Shown: piece after piece, positions 30,378 through 42,521 of the stretch
Layout of the letters: each line of letters opens with the position of its first letter
How positions within the stretch are numbered: position 1 is the stretch's first letter
Assembly: GCA_004764695.1 (NCBI GenBank)
Contig: SMSO01000031.1
Coordinates: forward strand, 8,556,761 to 8,620,760
Length of the DNA stretch: 64,000 nucleotides
DNA from: Schizochytrium sp. TIO01
Lineage: Eukaryota; Sar; Bigyra; Thraustochytrida; Thraustochytriidae
Direction: 5' to 3'
Notes under the pieces: model-generated
What the model saw: only the letters and a program-made list of their open reading frames with translations
Database searches by the model: none
Told to the model about the DNA's origin: nothing
Program-made: the position numbers and the translations under genes

Positions 30378-33344
30378 GCTTTCAGCATGGTTTTGGAGAG
30401 ACAGTGAAGTCGCTATACCCCCTATGTATGCAAATGCTTCAAACCCGTGCAACAACTGGCTGCTTGCAACTCGAACTTAGAAGTTTTGTTTACTTTTATT
30501 GCATTCCCATCTCATACATTAGCAACAGGCATCATGTTTAATAGCTTAACGGTACCTTTTCTTAGCCCTTATAGCCTTTATAGCCCCCTTACTATACTTC
30601 CTAGGTACCTAGATACTACAAACAAAAATTATTTGCTGATCCTATTACGACTAGAAGAAAGTATGATTGACTACTTTAGAATTAGGATGACATCAGTTTG
30701 AAGAGGAGGCAAACGTCCTTCAAATACATTTGCAACCTACTATATCTCAAGTTGTTGAAAAGCAGTGCCCCGAATGATAAGATTTATAGCGAGAATAACT
30801 ACAGTGAGTCCTTCTACTAAGGGCGAGAAAAAAAAAGACATGTTTATATACTCCTCATTTGTGGAGGATCTGTATATGCTTAATAACGACAGCAATTCAA
30901 CAGATTTTGTTGCAATGGAATTTGAAGTGTTATCTTTGCAATATAAACAAGTTAGAAATTTTACTTAGAATATTAGAACAACCCAAAACAAACCTTTGCG
31001 TGAATTTGAAAGGCTTAGGCACTTCTCAGTGTTTATAGTCCTCACTAATCAGCAAAATGGGAGCTCGCACCGCATGGCCAACCCAATCAGACTCCCTGAT
31101 GTAAACTACTCTACTCTATCATATAGCGAAAATATCCTCTTCTTAGCGCCCTTTGCTCGATACCCAAATTCCATTAGTTACCTCATGATTATGTTTTATT
31201 TGATGTAGCAGAGTTACGCATATTCATGTTGAGTCCAACTTTTCGCCCTATGGAGGAATCTCGAAACTTGATTGTCTTCTTCTCTTAACTTTCCAAGACA
31301 CTTAGAGAAAACCTTTGTCTAATCAACAGAAAAAGGATAAGAGTGATTTCAAAGTAGATAAAGACAAAATGTCCTGGTCGGAGGTCAGCATTGCCCGAAA
31401 GTCCAGCCTTTTCTTATAGAAGCTTCTCAAATTGCTTCCTGTTGGAACTGCTTTTGTCACATGGTACTTAAGCCAAGCATCGGATTAAACTGGTCGAACT
31501 TGGAGCTATTGAGCCGAAACACGATGCTTGGAAACACAGCAGAAGGCTCACGCGAATACCATAATGTTACCTAAAAGAAGGTTTCATCGTCTCACGCCCT
31601 GGCACACGCGCAAACATTTTTCTTTTTCGCGTGAAAGCATTTGTTCTACCGGTTGTTCACAAGTCTTCCTGCAGCCTGGGAAAGTATTTGTTGGGTTTAC
31701 GAGTGTGGTTTGAGTCTTCTCGCTCATGGACTCATCAGATTGTAGATGCCTAGCAGCTCTTATATGATACCTTCCTTTTTGCATAAAATCCATTTTTTAT
31801 TTTTAAACAAACAAACAAACAAACAAATAAACAAACAAGCACATGAACATGATGTAGCGTGTAATATATTTTAGTGCAACTTTATGTGTTGCCGAAACCA
31901 TATGTTGTATATTAGTAAGGACTTGGAGAGTTTCCAAGTCTCTCAAATTAGATTGCTCGTTGAAGAATTCCTCATTCTTAGATGATGGCAACTTTTTTTC
32001 TTTGAAATTACGTCACTTGGAATTGCGACAGCTATTTGCAACCACTAGGTCAATTCATGTAAACACTTATAGTCAATTATAAAGAGTCGCCTACTTACGT
32101 GCATGACTAACAAAATATTTTTTTGTGCCTTTTGAAAGTCTTATTTATACCTCTAACCATAATATAGTGCTAGTATACAACATGGAGAAATCCTAAGAGA
32201 TCCGTTGAATGACAAACACGATTCTCGGTTTCCCGTCTGATGGATGACTAAATAGTATGAACGAACGTGAGGAGAACACGTGATGAGCTACTATATATAT
32301 TAAAAGCCCATCCAGCGTGGAGATATTGCTTCGTGAAATGCGTTGCTTTTGAAAGAACTTTCCCAGATGAACGAACGAATGAAGACACAATCAACTTTGT
32401 TCATCACAGAAAATAGATGTAGAATAAGAGTTAGTAGCCTTAATAGGAGTGCTCAAAATATGTTTGCAGCTGGCATGTTAAACAACTTATTGGCTATATA
32501 GAAGCAGATTCGCGGACTACTGCTTCTAGGAAAAGCAAACCAAAGCCATCCCCTCTGTTTCAGAGGTCTTATCGCAATGTTTTCAAAGCAAGAAACTAAC
32601 GCTATGAAGAAAGGTTGAATTTACAAGACCCTGTAAGGAAGCTTTTATGAAAGAGATAAACCTGTGAACCGTGGCAGCCCCACCAAAAAAATGGATTTTT
32701 ATTTCCTCTTATGAGAAGTTTAGCCGGCGTCTGTTATTTCCTAATGTACACAACATGTCGATTTTGATATAATTTGGTATTACTCTTTGCATATATACAG
32801 AGACCTTCCATACGACAAATCTGTCGGGCGCTTTTTGCCAAATATGTTTCTTCATTGCGGGCGTCTGGCTTTTCACCAGAAACCTGAATGGTAATCGAAT
32901 TCACAAACAAACTGCGATGACGACAATGCCCAGTGTACATTTAAGTGATCATGTGAAAAAGCTTCGTTGCTTCTAGATTCAGCCGTACGCTTCATGAGCG
33001 GAAATGAAGAGCCCGCCAAAATGGATTCCCAGGAAGAATGATGTCCTGGTCAAGCGTTTCACAAGTCTGACATTTTAGGGTATATATGTTTCCTCAGGAT
33101 TCCTTGCGACGATCATTTGCAGCAAACCCGAATTGTCAAGTATCTCAGAGACGACCTGAGAGTCATAAGCCGTTTTGGATTCTGCTAGGTTTTTGCTTGT
33201 ATAGGGTCCCAATACTGAAAGGTATCGAGATTACAAATATAGCAAGGAGTAGCTGGCTGTAGTTGGCTCTGGAGAGAGTTGACGAGACAAAGGCTGTTGT
33301 TTCACAGGCCTTAATTTTTGGTTGCATTTTTCGATCTAGTTGAA
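30378..33344. other. 3-kb AT-rich intergenic region, no gene recognised
   Basis: Contains only short open frames without family character. A tandem CCTTATAG/CCTTTATAG motif lies near 30565-30585. No RNA gene was recognised. Confidence 0.4.
31805..31839. repeat. Tetranucleotide repeat (AAAC)n
   Basis: About nine units of AAAC with one AAAT variant. Confidence 0.85.
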
Positions 33345-34211
33345 ATGGAGGTTCTTCAAGAGGGGCGTTTTGCCCGCGTGATTCGCTCCAAATCGCCAAA
33401 CTCTGGGGAAGTTGTTGCTGTGAAACTATACAATGAAAGTAAGCGTGCTCTTTCTGAAGCTGCTGTTGAGATCGAAGTTCTTGAGCGCCTGACTCATTCG
33501 GACATTGCGCCATGCCGTTTCATCATCCAGTTAAAATATGTTCGGAAACTCGAAGGTTCTTGCTCTTCTGCAGTAGCTCTTGAATTGTGCGATGGAGGTG
33601 ACTTGTACGACCTCATGCACACCGTTCAACTAGGACACCAAGATGCTCTTCGGTATTGTGCTGAAATTGCGATTGCCCTGGAACATTTGAGGCTTCATAA
33701 TATTATTCATGGCGACCTAAAGCCAGAAAACATTGGTGTAACTTCTCGCGGCCATCTTCGTTTGTTAGACTTTGGTTGCTCATCCATTGTTAGTGCTGAG
33801 AATCCTCGTGCCATGCAGACATCTGGTACATTAGAGTACACTTGCCCCGAAAAACTATTCCGTAAAGCTGCAAGCTTTGAAGCTGACTGGTGGAGTTTGG
33901 GTGTAATTCTATATGAAATGATATTTGATGCACAACCATGGACATCTCCTACTCCGCAACGTACAGCACAAAAAATATGTGAAGACCCAGTTCCATTTCC
34001 TCGTGCAGATGCGAATGACCATGTGAGCACTGGTATTATTCAAGCCATATCTCTTTTATTGCGAAAGAAACGTAAACATCGTTTAAGCTGTCTTGCCGAG
34101 CTCCGTTCGACTGCCGTCTTTGGACGTCTCCGGTGGGAGCAGCTATTACATGAGGATTGGATTCCCCCCGTATTTCATGGAGCTCGTGAGCACGAGGAAT
34201 CCAAGCAATGA
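33345..34211 (+). CDS. AGC-like protein kinase, HGD in place of HRD
   Basis: 288 aa from ATG 33345; the frame extends upstream only to a non-ATG codon. The Gly-loop is degenerate (LQEGRFARV, only the middle Gly kept). Lys27 (VVAVKL) and the alpha-C Glu (about 42) are present. The catalytic loop is IIHGDLKPENIG (HGD 122-124), followed by DFG (142-144), GTLEYTCPE replacing the APE box, and DWWSLGVILYEM typical of AGC kinases. The end RLRWEQLL..DWIPPVF matches the start of the AGC tail (FxxIDWxxL...PPF), but the hydrophobic motif is missing. Catalytic Lys, Asp and DFG are all present, so activity is likely despite the missing Arg. It closely resembles the genes at 36516 and 38894. Confidence 0.88.
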   Translation: MEVLQEGRFARVIRSKSPNSGEVVAVKLYNESKRALSEAAVEIEVLERLTHSDIAPCRFIIQLKYVRKLEGSCSSAVALELCDGGDLYDLMHTVQLGHQDALRYCAEIAIALEHLRLHNIIHGDLKPENIGVTSRGHLRLLDFGCSSIVSAENPRAMQTSGTLEYTCPEKLFRKAASFEADWWSLGVILYEMIFDAQPWTSPTPQRTAQKICEDPVPFPRADANDHVSTGIIQAISLLLRKKRKHRLSCLAELRSTAVFGRLRWEQLLHEDWIPPVFHGAREHEESKQ

Positions 34212-36515
34212 TTTTTGTTCTCGTATATTATATATAGATTGTTATAGGTTATTGTACATAAGATATGCTTAGATTTGAATTGAAAACGGAGTTGTACTTA
34301 TTTCTTTGCTTATACGAAGTTGTGGTTAAAAAAACGTTTACTCTTTGATAAGTACACAGAACGAGGGTTTAAAGTAAGAGACAACTTTAAGTTAAATTGG
34401 AAACGAAACTTGAAGAAGTTGAATATTTTATTAATTTCTTTCTAGAACGTTGATATTATTAGAAGGGTTCTTGATTCTTTGTAATAGTAGAATGATTTGT
34501 TTCAGCATGTACATGATATTTGGGAGGACTCAAGCTCCGAAGATTTGATTTCTCGAACGAAAATTTAAAGCATTTATCGAAGAAAAGTTTGCAATTGGAT
34601 CAATATTTGAATTTATTTTACGAAGCTTTTGTTTCAAAATGTATTTTCCATGTGCGAAAATGTCTCGAACGCAAAAAACAGGGAAGAAGAACATCGTACA
34701 GCATACAATCAAGCAAAAACTAATGTAGATAGCACCAGCTTTCGAATGGTGAGGGTCTCTCTAAAATGATGTTTTTATAGAGTCTACCACTAGACAAAAT
34801 TAGTGATTCAAATTAACGATTGCTACCACAATATTTCTTCCCTCTATCGTTGATCAAACTGCTTACTTGGACCAAATTGCTTTTTTGTTCAAAAGTAGCC
34901 TTGTGGTTGGATTTTACGTATTCAATATCAAAGAAAAGGAATTGGCATATGTATCAGCGCTGACAGTTATCGAGCATTGACAGAGACTTAGTTCGACTCA
35001 GTGTAATAGAACATGAATCATGAGGAGTGTGTTTGTTGATTTTGTTGGAAGCGCTGGCACTTCGCTGGAAGCGCGCTAAAGCCTGCGAAAGCTGGGAACG
35101 TATTTATATAGCGTGGCGTATACAGATTTTTAAGGATGTCATCTAGCCTCTAGTTCTCTTCTTCATGTCCTGCGTAAGAAAATAAGTTATTGATAAAACT
35201 AAAATACAAGATGTTATCGTGACAGATAGGATGGATTTGAAATGATCTTGTGAGCGACACTATAAACGTTATGACACTATGAAATATAACAGATCATCAT
35301 ATTGGATTTAGAATCCATACTCTTTAGAAATCATTAGCGCACAAACAATAAGGTTGAAAACCTGTTATCAATGCAGGTAAAATCGCTTTGGTCAGGATGC
35401 ATTTATTATGTAAAGTATTCAAGTTCCCAACCTTGCATAGACCGAAGTGGCGTTTCTAAACAATCCATCGGACCGAGAATAACCCCGTCCAGCTCCCGAA
35501 TACTTTATTCTTTTGAGCCTATTTTCTTTACAAGTCCAATTCCTCCCCACAACATCACAAACAGTGAAAGCAACCAGCCTTTCATTCACACTTAAAATGC
35601 TTTGTAAAACCATTAACAAGTACAGTAGATTTGCAACGGGGAAGCAACTTAGGGAGAATGTTGCTTCTCATCATTTCTCGTATCTGCTTTGGGTCGATGT
35701 AGTGTGGGCGTTTCACGCTGGCACTCAAATCCATTGATCTCGTAATATAAACCAACCAACCCACTATCTCACTCGTACTGAATCATCTTTTTTTAAAAAT
35801 AAAAAATTAAACGATAATAAATTTATAGTTGTAATACTTTTCTAGTTGATACCCTATCTACGTAAACAGCGTAACAGGCTAAACGAGATTTGAGGGCTGG
35901 TCGAGCAAGAAAGCTGTATGCTCTCGAATGGACTCAGCAGGTAAATCATCATCTGAAGGGGTGAACTAAGACATAAATCTTAATGATTCATCTAAGTGTC
36001 TCTCTATGTTTGGAGAAACAAAAATAGAATTCGAAACGAAACACTCAGGTTGAGGAAACTACTTTAGAGGCCTTCACTGTTGGGAGGTGCACAGGATTGT
36101 CAAGAAGCTTTTGCCAACAATTAGAGCAGCTCCTTGGGGAAATAAATTTCTGAAACTTTAACACTGTAGGGAGCACCCAATTTCAAATTTCCTGCAGGCA
36201 CTGGTCCTCCATCTTCTTGGCAGAACCACACATAAAGCACTTCACCACTTCGGTTCTCCTCTTTCAACCTCGCAGTGATTCTTTTGTTTTGTTTTCTTAA
36301 TTAATTATATATATTTTAGTTAATAGGGCGCCCTATGTTCCTCTTAGCCTAATCGCCGTGTTTCCTTGTAAACAATAGTGTTTTGCATAACATTCAACTT
36401 GAGAAAGCTTTTACATTGCAACAAGCAAAGCAAACCCGCATCCAAGCTCAGATAGGGTCCAGGCAAACCTTGCATAGCATAAGCTAGATCACGCGGCGTG
36501 CGATTTTGAGATTTT
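34212..36515. other. Intergenic region, no gene recognised
   Basis: About 2.3 kb, AT-rich, between two kinase paralogues on the same strand. I searched for an upstream exon carrying the missing N-lobe of the following pseudokinase and found none. No RNA gene or strong repeat was seen. Confidence 0.4.
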
Positions 36516-37358
36516 ATGGCAAACTTGAAGAATGCCGATGAGGTCTTGTACCCATGGGTTGGACGTTCAACTTTACGACGCCGTGTTGAAAGACGAGACT
36601 CTCTGATTGCCACAGAGATATCAATATTAAACTCCCTTCAAGCTGCACAAAATGAATGCCAGTTTTTAATTCATTTCGAGCTAGCAAAAGGCGGGGACGG
36701 TAATCACATCACTGCAATGGAAATATGCCATGGTGGAACGTTGGACTTACTTATGAGCCAAAAGAGTCTAAAAGAGCCTGAATGTCTTATGTACTTTGCA
36801 GAGCTAGTTTTGGCTCTTGACCATCTGCGAAAGCATAGAATTGTGCATTGTGACCTTCGGCCAGACACCATCGGTCTGACCTCAAATGGGCACATCCGGG
36901 TGATGGATTTTGAATATGCTGTTCTTTGCCCTAAAGAATGGTGTCAAATTCAAGGAGAACCAGCGACAAATTGCATGTATGCTAGTCCCGAATTACTTCG
37001 AGATGGGAAAGTATGTCTTGCCTCTGATTGGTGGAGCCTTGGCGTTATATTGTACGAAATGCTGTTTGATACTTTGCCTTGGTATGCTAAAGATGTGAAG
37101 GAGCTGACAACCAAAATTTGTAACGAACCTCCAACGGATGCTCGATCTGAAACTTTACGCACGACTTCCTCCAAGAAACTTGTGCGAGATCTACTCCGCA
37201 AAGATCCTCTAAGTCGTTTACAAGACCTTGAAGAAGTCACTTTCGTGAGCGTTTTTAAAAACTTAGACTGGAATGCAGTAAGAGAGGAAAGTTGGTCCCC
37301 TGCTACTCGTAGGAAGTCAAGAATGGGTACTAGCAAATATCAGAGCTCGACTTGCTAA
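36516..37358 (+). CDS. AGC-like pseudokinase (N-lobe truncated, HCD, DFE)
   Basis: 280 aa from ATG 36516. The C-lobe clearly aligns with the neighbour at 33345: RIVHCDLRPDTIGL for the catalytic loop, GHIRVMDFEYAV for the metal-binding loop, MYASPELL, ASDWWSLGVILYEML and FKNLDWNAV at the end. The N-lobe begins almost at the alpha-C helix. There is no Gly-loop and no VAIK Lys, though Glu34 in IATEISIL is kept. HRD reads HCD, the Asn of DLKPEN is replaced (DLRPDT) and DFG reads DFE. Loss of Lys, Asn and the DFG Gly predicts no ATP phosphotransfer. The frame is intact over 840 bases, so this is a maintained pseudokinase rather than a decayed gene. A missing upstream exon remains possible. Confidence 0.85.
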   Translation: MANLKNADEVLYPWVGRSTLRRRVERRDSLIATEISILNSLQAAQNECQFLIHFELAKGGDGNHITAMEICHGGTLDLLMSQKSLKEPECLMYFAELVLALDHLRKHRIVHCDLRPDTIGLTSNGHIRVMDFEYAVLCPKEWCQIQGEPATNCMYASPELLRDGKVCLASDWWSLGVILYEMLFDTLPWYAKDVKELTTKICNEPPTDARSETLRTTSSKKLVRDLLRKDPLSRLQDLEEVTFVSVFKNLDWNAVREESWSPATRRKSRMGTSKYQSSTC

Positions 37359-38893
37359 TAATGGGGGTAAAAATCATTACTTATAATCTATGGAAGAGGC
37401 TTCTCGAGAATACGTGTATGAGTAAAATCGATACTATTTTCTGAATACTCTTTCTGTATGTTGTTAAGGATTGACATACTATGCTGCCTGATCTTCACAT
37501 ATATTCCAACCATATGAATTTCTATGTACTTAAAAATCCAAACAGTTAAGTTAATACAATATAATAGAAGCTTTATTCGCAGAAATACATCACTTTTGTT
37601 GGTGACAGGAAGACTTATCAACATCAAGATATTCATTTTGATTTGTAAACAGAATGTCACCTTGAAAGTTTTAAAACCTGGATGTTCATGCCTCCATAAT
37701 GTAATTGCGGAAAGGTCATGGTTGAGAATCAAGGTATGCCGATTTTCAACAACCGCCCGATAATTACATTAGCTTTCTCGGAGAAGGATTGTAGCTGCGT
37801 TGTTTAATGACCATAGTTGTTAGGGAATGACTGCGTTGAAACCTTCATTGTTTTTGTGCAAATAGCGACAACGTTTGCCACTTACTATGGTAAAGTATAT
37901 TCGGATTTTTGTTTTGTTTGTGCATGTTTCAAACATGGAACATTTGATCAAACTGAAAATAGTGCCAACACCTCTGTATGCCATATTCAGTGTATATTTA
38001 TCCCATCTCCGATTGTCTGTTGTTGAGCAATTTCGAGCATGGGTTATGTCCTATTTCCTATGAATCGGGGAGCTTCCCCAAGGTCAGCAAATCATGAACT
38101 TGGCAAGGCTGAATATGCGATGCCTTCTTAAATTTTATCATGCATCTCAGCATCTTCCCAGTCAAGCTCTGGCTGATCAGGGGTTAGCTTTGAGTAGTAT
38201 TGAATGTACCCAGATGTACGCCTTCAGGGGATAAGGTATGTTAAGCGCTGAGGTTTGCGGTAAAATCAGCTGGAGAGTTAGTGACAAGATGAAGAACGTG
38301 TGTTTAACGCTTGAAGAAGATTTGGAAAGACTGTCGTTGGATTGTCTAAACTTGGGTTTTTAGCCCTAGCACTTTGCTGAACCTGCGAGGTAATTAGTAA
38401 TATGGAGTGATTCGTATCGTCTTTAGTACACGACGATCCCTTGCCCTATAGGCTATTTTTTTGTTGGATTGTTTATCTCTAGAGTCTTGCGAATAATTTA
38501 TCATTTAAAGTTTCTCCTAATTTTTAAATTCTTTTGGAGATTTCTATGAACTCTCGTAATCTTGTTTGGCTCCAGAAATTCTTCTTCGAGTGTTCTACAG
38601 TTCCGCGTAAGCATGTCTTTGTTGTCCTTCAGATGAGAGAGTGGCACACTAAGGAATATCACGATGCCAAGTATACCATCGATTGATTGTGACAATAGAC
38701 ACTGGAAGAAGGGTGGATGAATGATAAAAAATGAAAATAAATGGCGATTGAGGAAAATGTTAAACTGAAAATATATTACGTGCATATAAATGTAGTGATG
38801 TGTATGATAATAGTGTCACAGGAGTTTTACCTCAACAACAAGTGTTGGGAAGGTTAAATGGAATCATAATTATACACAACTAAGCACGAGGAT
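37359..38893. other. Intergenic region between convergent kinase genes
   Basis: About 1.5 kb, AT-rich. Several open frames under 115 codons occur on both strands, none with coding character. Confidence 0.4.
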
Positions 38894-40228
38894 TTACTCG
38901 GCCTGAAGTGAAAAGGGGGGGAGATAAGCTTGCTCGGAAAGACGGAACCAGTCAATACAGTTGAAAAATGGATGCTGGCGAACCTCGTCAAGGCCACTGA
39001 TGTATCCAAGCCGGAGAGTTCTTGACTTTGTCAGAAGTCTTCTTACAATATCCCAATCAATTGATTTGGTGCTGATATCATCAGCGCAAGGGAGCAACGG
39101 TGCACGGCATATAAGCTCGCAAGTTGCTTGTACATCGTCTTCAGCCCAAGGCCAGGTCCCATAAAGCATTTCGTAGAGCAGAACACCAAAGCTCCACCAG
39201 TCAGACTCTTTTCCGTGTGGTGCTCGGCACAAAATCTCGGGTGCGGAGTAGTAAATGGTACCTGCGCCCGTAGTGACCTCAAGACGGCCGTTGGATGGGT
39301 TTGGGGTACCTTCTTCATCCAGAAAGACAGACAAACCAAAATCGAGAAGACGAACATGTCCACTGGCCGTAATTCCAATATTTTCTGGCTTGAGATCTGC
39401 ATGAAGAATATTGAAGTTATGCATATGCTGAATTGCAAGTGCAATTTCCGCGGCATAAAAGGTCACATCGGTCAGTGACAAAAGGTCTTGATGTGCTAAA
39501 AGAGAAAATAAGTCACCTCCCTGGCAGTACTGCATACCAAGGGTAACTTGGGTTTCGTCCTCCATTGTAAAGTACAAGTCGACGATGAAAGGCGAAGCGG
39601 CAAGTTTGCGCATGACTCGCATTTCAGTTTCGATTTGTTGCACGTTCTGTTTGGAATTTTTCTGTCTGCTTTTAATAACAAATTCACCGCCCGATATATC
39701 CATGAGGCGAGTTACAAACTTCTCTTTGTTAATACCGTGAAGAATGAGGTCAACTTGTGGAGGCATATGTACATCATCCTTCGTTTGATGGGCTGGTACA
39801 GAGCAAGATTCCTCATTCATTAGAAGAATTTCCTCTTGTTCTCTTTTATGGCAGCCAGTGCTGTTAAAATCCTGTTGGTGGGACTGTAGTTGATGTTTAG
39901 TTTGAGCTTCGGAAGTTGTATACAAGCTAGTGCAGTAATGGTGCTTTGGATTTGTCTCTGTGTCGCTGATTTCTTTCACGTTATCGCAAGGGTTTTCCCA
40001 TTCTTTGCTGTTTGGTGTTTCGTCACTTAATGAAGCATCGATGCTACTGAAGTGTTCGTGTTGCTGCTGTTCTATTGACCTAACTGGAGGTAGGCAAGGA
40101 GGTTGCGATTTACCCAAGGTTGCACCAGTTTTTGCATCTGAAGCTATTATTGAATCTACAGTGAACGCATGGGCCACGAAACCAAACTTGTCTACTGAGA
40201 GCAGAGTTCGGATCTCAGCGTGTGGCAT
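38894..40228 (-). CDS. AGC-like protein kinase with long N-terminal extension, HAD in place of HRD
   Basis: 444 aa from ATG 40228-40226; the open frame upstream has no ATG. Residues 1-160 are low-complexity and His/Gln/Ser-rich. The kinase domain covers about 160-425. The Gly-loop is not recognisable (LHGINKEKFVTRL). FVIK gives Lys186 and the alpha-C Glu lies near 200-202. The catalytic loop is ILHADLKPENIGI (HAD 276-278), with DFG 296-298, GTIYYSAPE and SDWWSFGVLLYEML. The end, HPFFNCIDWFRLSEQAYLPPF, is the classic start of an AGC tail, then the protein stops before any hydrophobic motif. It is a paralogue of the kinases at 33345 and 36516 and points toward them, consistent with local duplication and inversion. 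Confidence 0.88.
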   Translation of the reverse strand: MPHAEIRTLLSVDKFGFVAHAFTVDSIIASDAKTGATLGKSQPPCLPPVRSIEQQQHEHFSSIDASLSDETPNSKEWENPCDNVKEISDTETNPKHHYCTSLYTTSEAQTKHQLQSHQQDFNSTGCHKREQEEILLMNEESCSVPAHQTKDDVHMPPQVDLILHGINKEKFVTRLMDISGGEFVIKSRQKNSKQNVQQIETEMRVMRKLAASPFIVDLYFTMEDETQVTLGMQYCQGGDLFSLLAHQDLLSLTDVTFYAAEIALAIQHMHNFNILHADLKPENIGITASGHVRLLDFGLSVFLDEEGTPNPSNGRLEVTTGAGTIYYSAPEILCRAPHGKESDWWSFGVLLYEMLYGTWPWAEDDVQATCELICRAPLLPCADDISTKSIDWDIVRRLLTKSRTLRLGYISGLDEVRQHPFFNCIDWFRLSEQAYLPPFSLQAE

Positions 40229-40770
40229 CTTGTCAAGCGAAACACGCCAAGCAAGCCAGGCAAGCCAATTTACTCTAAATCCCCGCACGTTCCGCAAGCG
40301 TCCAGCGATCCAGCCCAAGGCGTGCGCGGTTCAAGTTCAGGTAGGGCAGAGTGGAGTAGTATTCCTCTGGGGCTTATGGCTGTTGCTGGTCAGTGCAACT
40401 CGGACCCTGTTCTAAGCAGAGCTGCGTGCCTTCGTCTGAAAGGAAGGCTGGCGCCGCGAGCCCTCTCCCTCGCAGCTTGGCCTCCAGAGTCCTTGTCGTG
40501 TACAACAGCAGTTTGGGGTTTGCTTCTCCTTCCTTCTTCGTTCCATCTTTTTAAAATTCAAACTATTTTTTCAAACTATTTTTATGTTTAAATTTGAAAA
40601 TTAACAAGACCATTTGTTATTATGATGATTATGATTATTGGTTTTTAGAAGCTTCTCCCACGGTCTCTTCCTTGCGACCCCTACAGAAGTAGAATAGGTA
40701 GGAGTTATACTATTTTATAAAGGTGTTTATTGCTACTACACTCCTCTACAGAGCTTATACTCATAGCTGT

Positions 40771-40772
40771 AA

Positions 40773-40863
<91 letters not shown>

Positions 40864-40887
40864 GAAGAAAGAAAGAAAGAAAGAAGG
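40771..40887. repeat. Tetranucleotide repeat (GAAA)n
   Basis: About 29 units, almost perfect, with one GGAA interruption at 40862. Confidence 0.97.
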
Positions 40888-41009
40888 TTTTAGGTACAAG
40901 TGTCGTCTCAGTTTTCTTCACGGTAAAATCTTCCAACCGCGTATCATCAGAACAGACTCCTACGATCATTTCATATCACTGCAACACGAAAGAGAATCAT
41001 CATCAACCA

Positions 41010-41116
41010 TAAACAAAACCAAAACCAAACCAAAACCAAAACCAAAACCAAACCAAACCAAAACCAAAACCAAACCAAACCAAAACCAACCAAACAACCA
41101 ACAAACAAACAAACAG
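41010..41116. repeat. Degenerate (CCAAAA)/(CCAAA) repeat
   Basis: A pure A/C strand of mixed 5- and 6-bp units grading into CAAA units. A (AAAGA)n tract follows at 41219-41275. Confidence 0.9.
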
Positions 41117-42438
41117 CGCCCAGAGATCATTTTTGGAGCAAATACACCAAACTAACGTAAAATGGGGTCCACAGCCCTACCGACGAATGGATGGAATGCA
41201 CCTCTTTCTCCACCTTCATTGAAAGAAAAGAAAAGAAAAGAAACGAAAAGAAAAGAAGATAAGAGAAAAGAAGCCCAATCAAGCCGCTTTTCGAGCACGT
41301 CGGTCTCTCTCTTAGCGCCTCAAAGCCCCCTTCGCTGCACCAGCGCAGATCTGTACTCGTTATTCTTGTCCTCAGAGTCCCTTCTATCTCGAGCCGGAGC
41401 AAGAAACTTGAACACTCGAGCACTCGAATGCATCCCTAAAAAGCCTCAATTGTCTTCCTCTTCACGTGGATTGAAAGCGTAACGCGTATGTATGTATATA
41501 TGTATGCATATACATATGAAGTACGCGGACTTTCCAACTTTGCACAATAGTTACTCTCTTCAACTTCAACACTTGAATTTGGCATCATTAAATACAACTT
41601 TGTTTTGAAATAATTTTAATTTATATTAAATAAATTAATAAATTAATAAATTAATAAATAAATTAATAAACATTATTATTATGTATAAAGAATTGTAATT
41701 AATTAAAAGGTCGTGTTTATAAAAAGTAGAATGCATATAATGGCTAACGCAGGCTGCGTGCGCAGACCTTCCTGTTCATTTGTTTGTTAGTTAGCTACTT
41801 TTAAACCAACAAACCTTTTTTATTCTAAAAGTTAGATGAAATTAAAAGGCGAAAACGAACAGGAAGAGAAGAGTGAATGAATAAATGCCTTTCCCCTCAA
41901 GTTCTTTCTCCTTCACCCTCAAGTCTTCGCAATACGCCATAGGCAGATAAAGAGATAGATAGATACTTAGATCCCGGGCAGCCTGCACGCCGCTGCAATA
42001 CCCAACTTCTGTTTATTCGTTGTTTGTCTGTTCATCTGTATGTCTGATCGTTCGTTTGATCGTTCGTTTGTGGTGGCAGAGGCTCTTGGTTCCCTTTCTT
42101 TGAACATGCACGGCAGCTCAAACTGACGACCAGAAGTCACCTCAATCAGCCGATTTGGCACAGAAAGAATCCAACGCAATCAAGTACGGCCGAAGAACTT
42201 TGAAAGAAACGCTTTGTCTTGAGGCCTTTCTTCTTCTTGTCCTTCTTCTTTTTCTTTCTTCGTTTTCCAGCCCTCAACATCTCTGCAGGAAGTAAGCAAG
42301 CAGTAATAATTAATTAAGTATTTATAGTAAGCAAGTAACTAATTAAATAAAGTAATTAAAGTAAGCAAGCAATTAATGCAATTAATGAATGAATGTAATT
42401 AATGTAATTAGTTTAAGTAATGTAATTAATGTAATTAA

Positions 42439-42440
<2 letters not shown>

Positions 42441-42521
<81 letters not shown>
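42441..42521. repeat. Tetranucleotide repeat (TAAG)n
   Basis: About 20 perfect units. They are preceded by irregular GTAATTAAT-type units at 42310-42440, which look like the degenerate edge of the same array. Confidence 0.95.
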
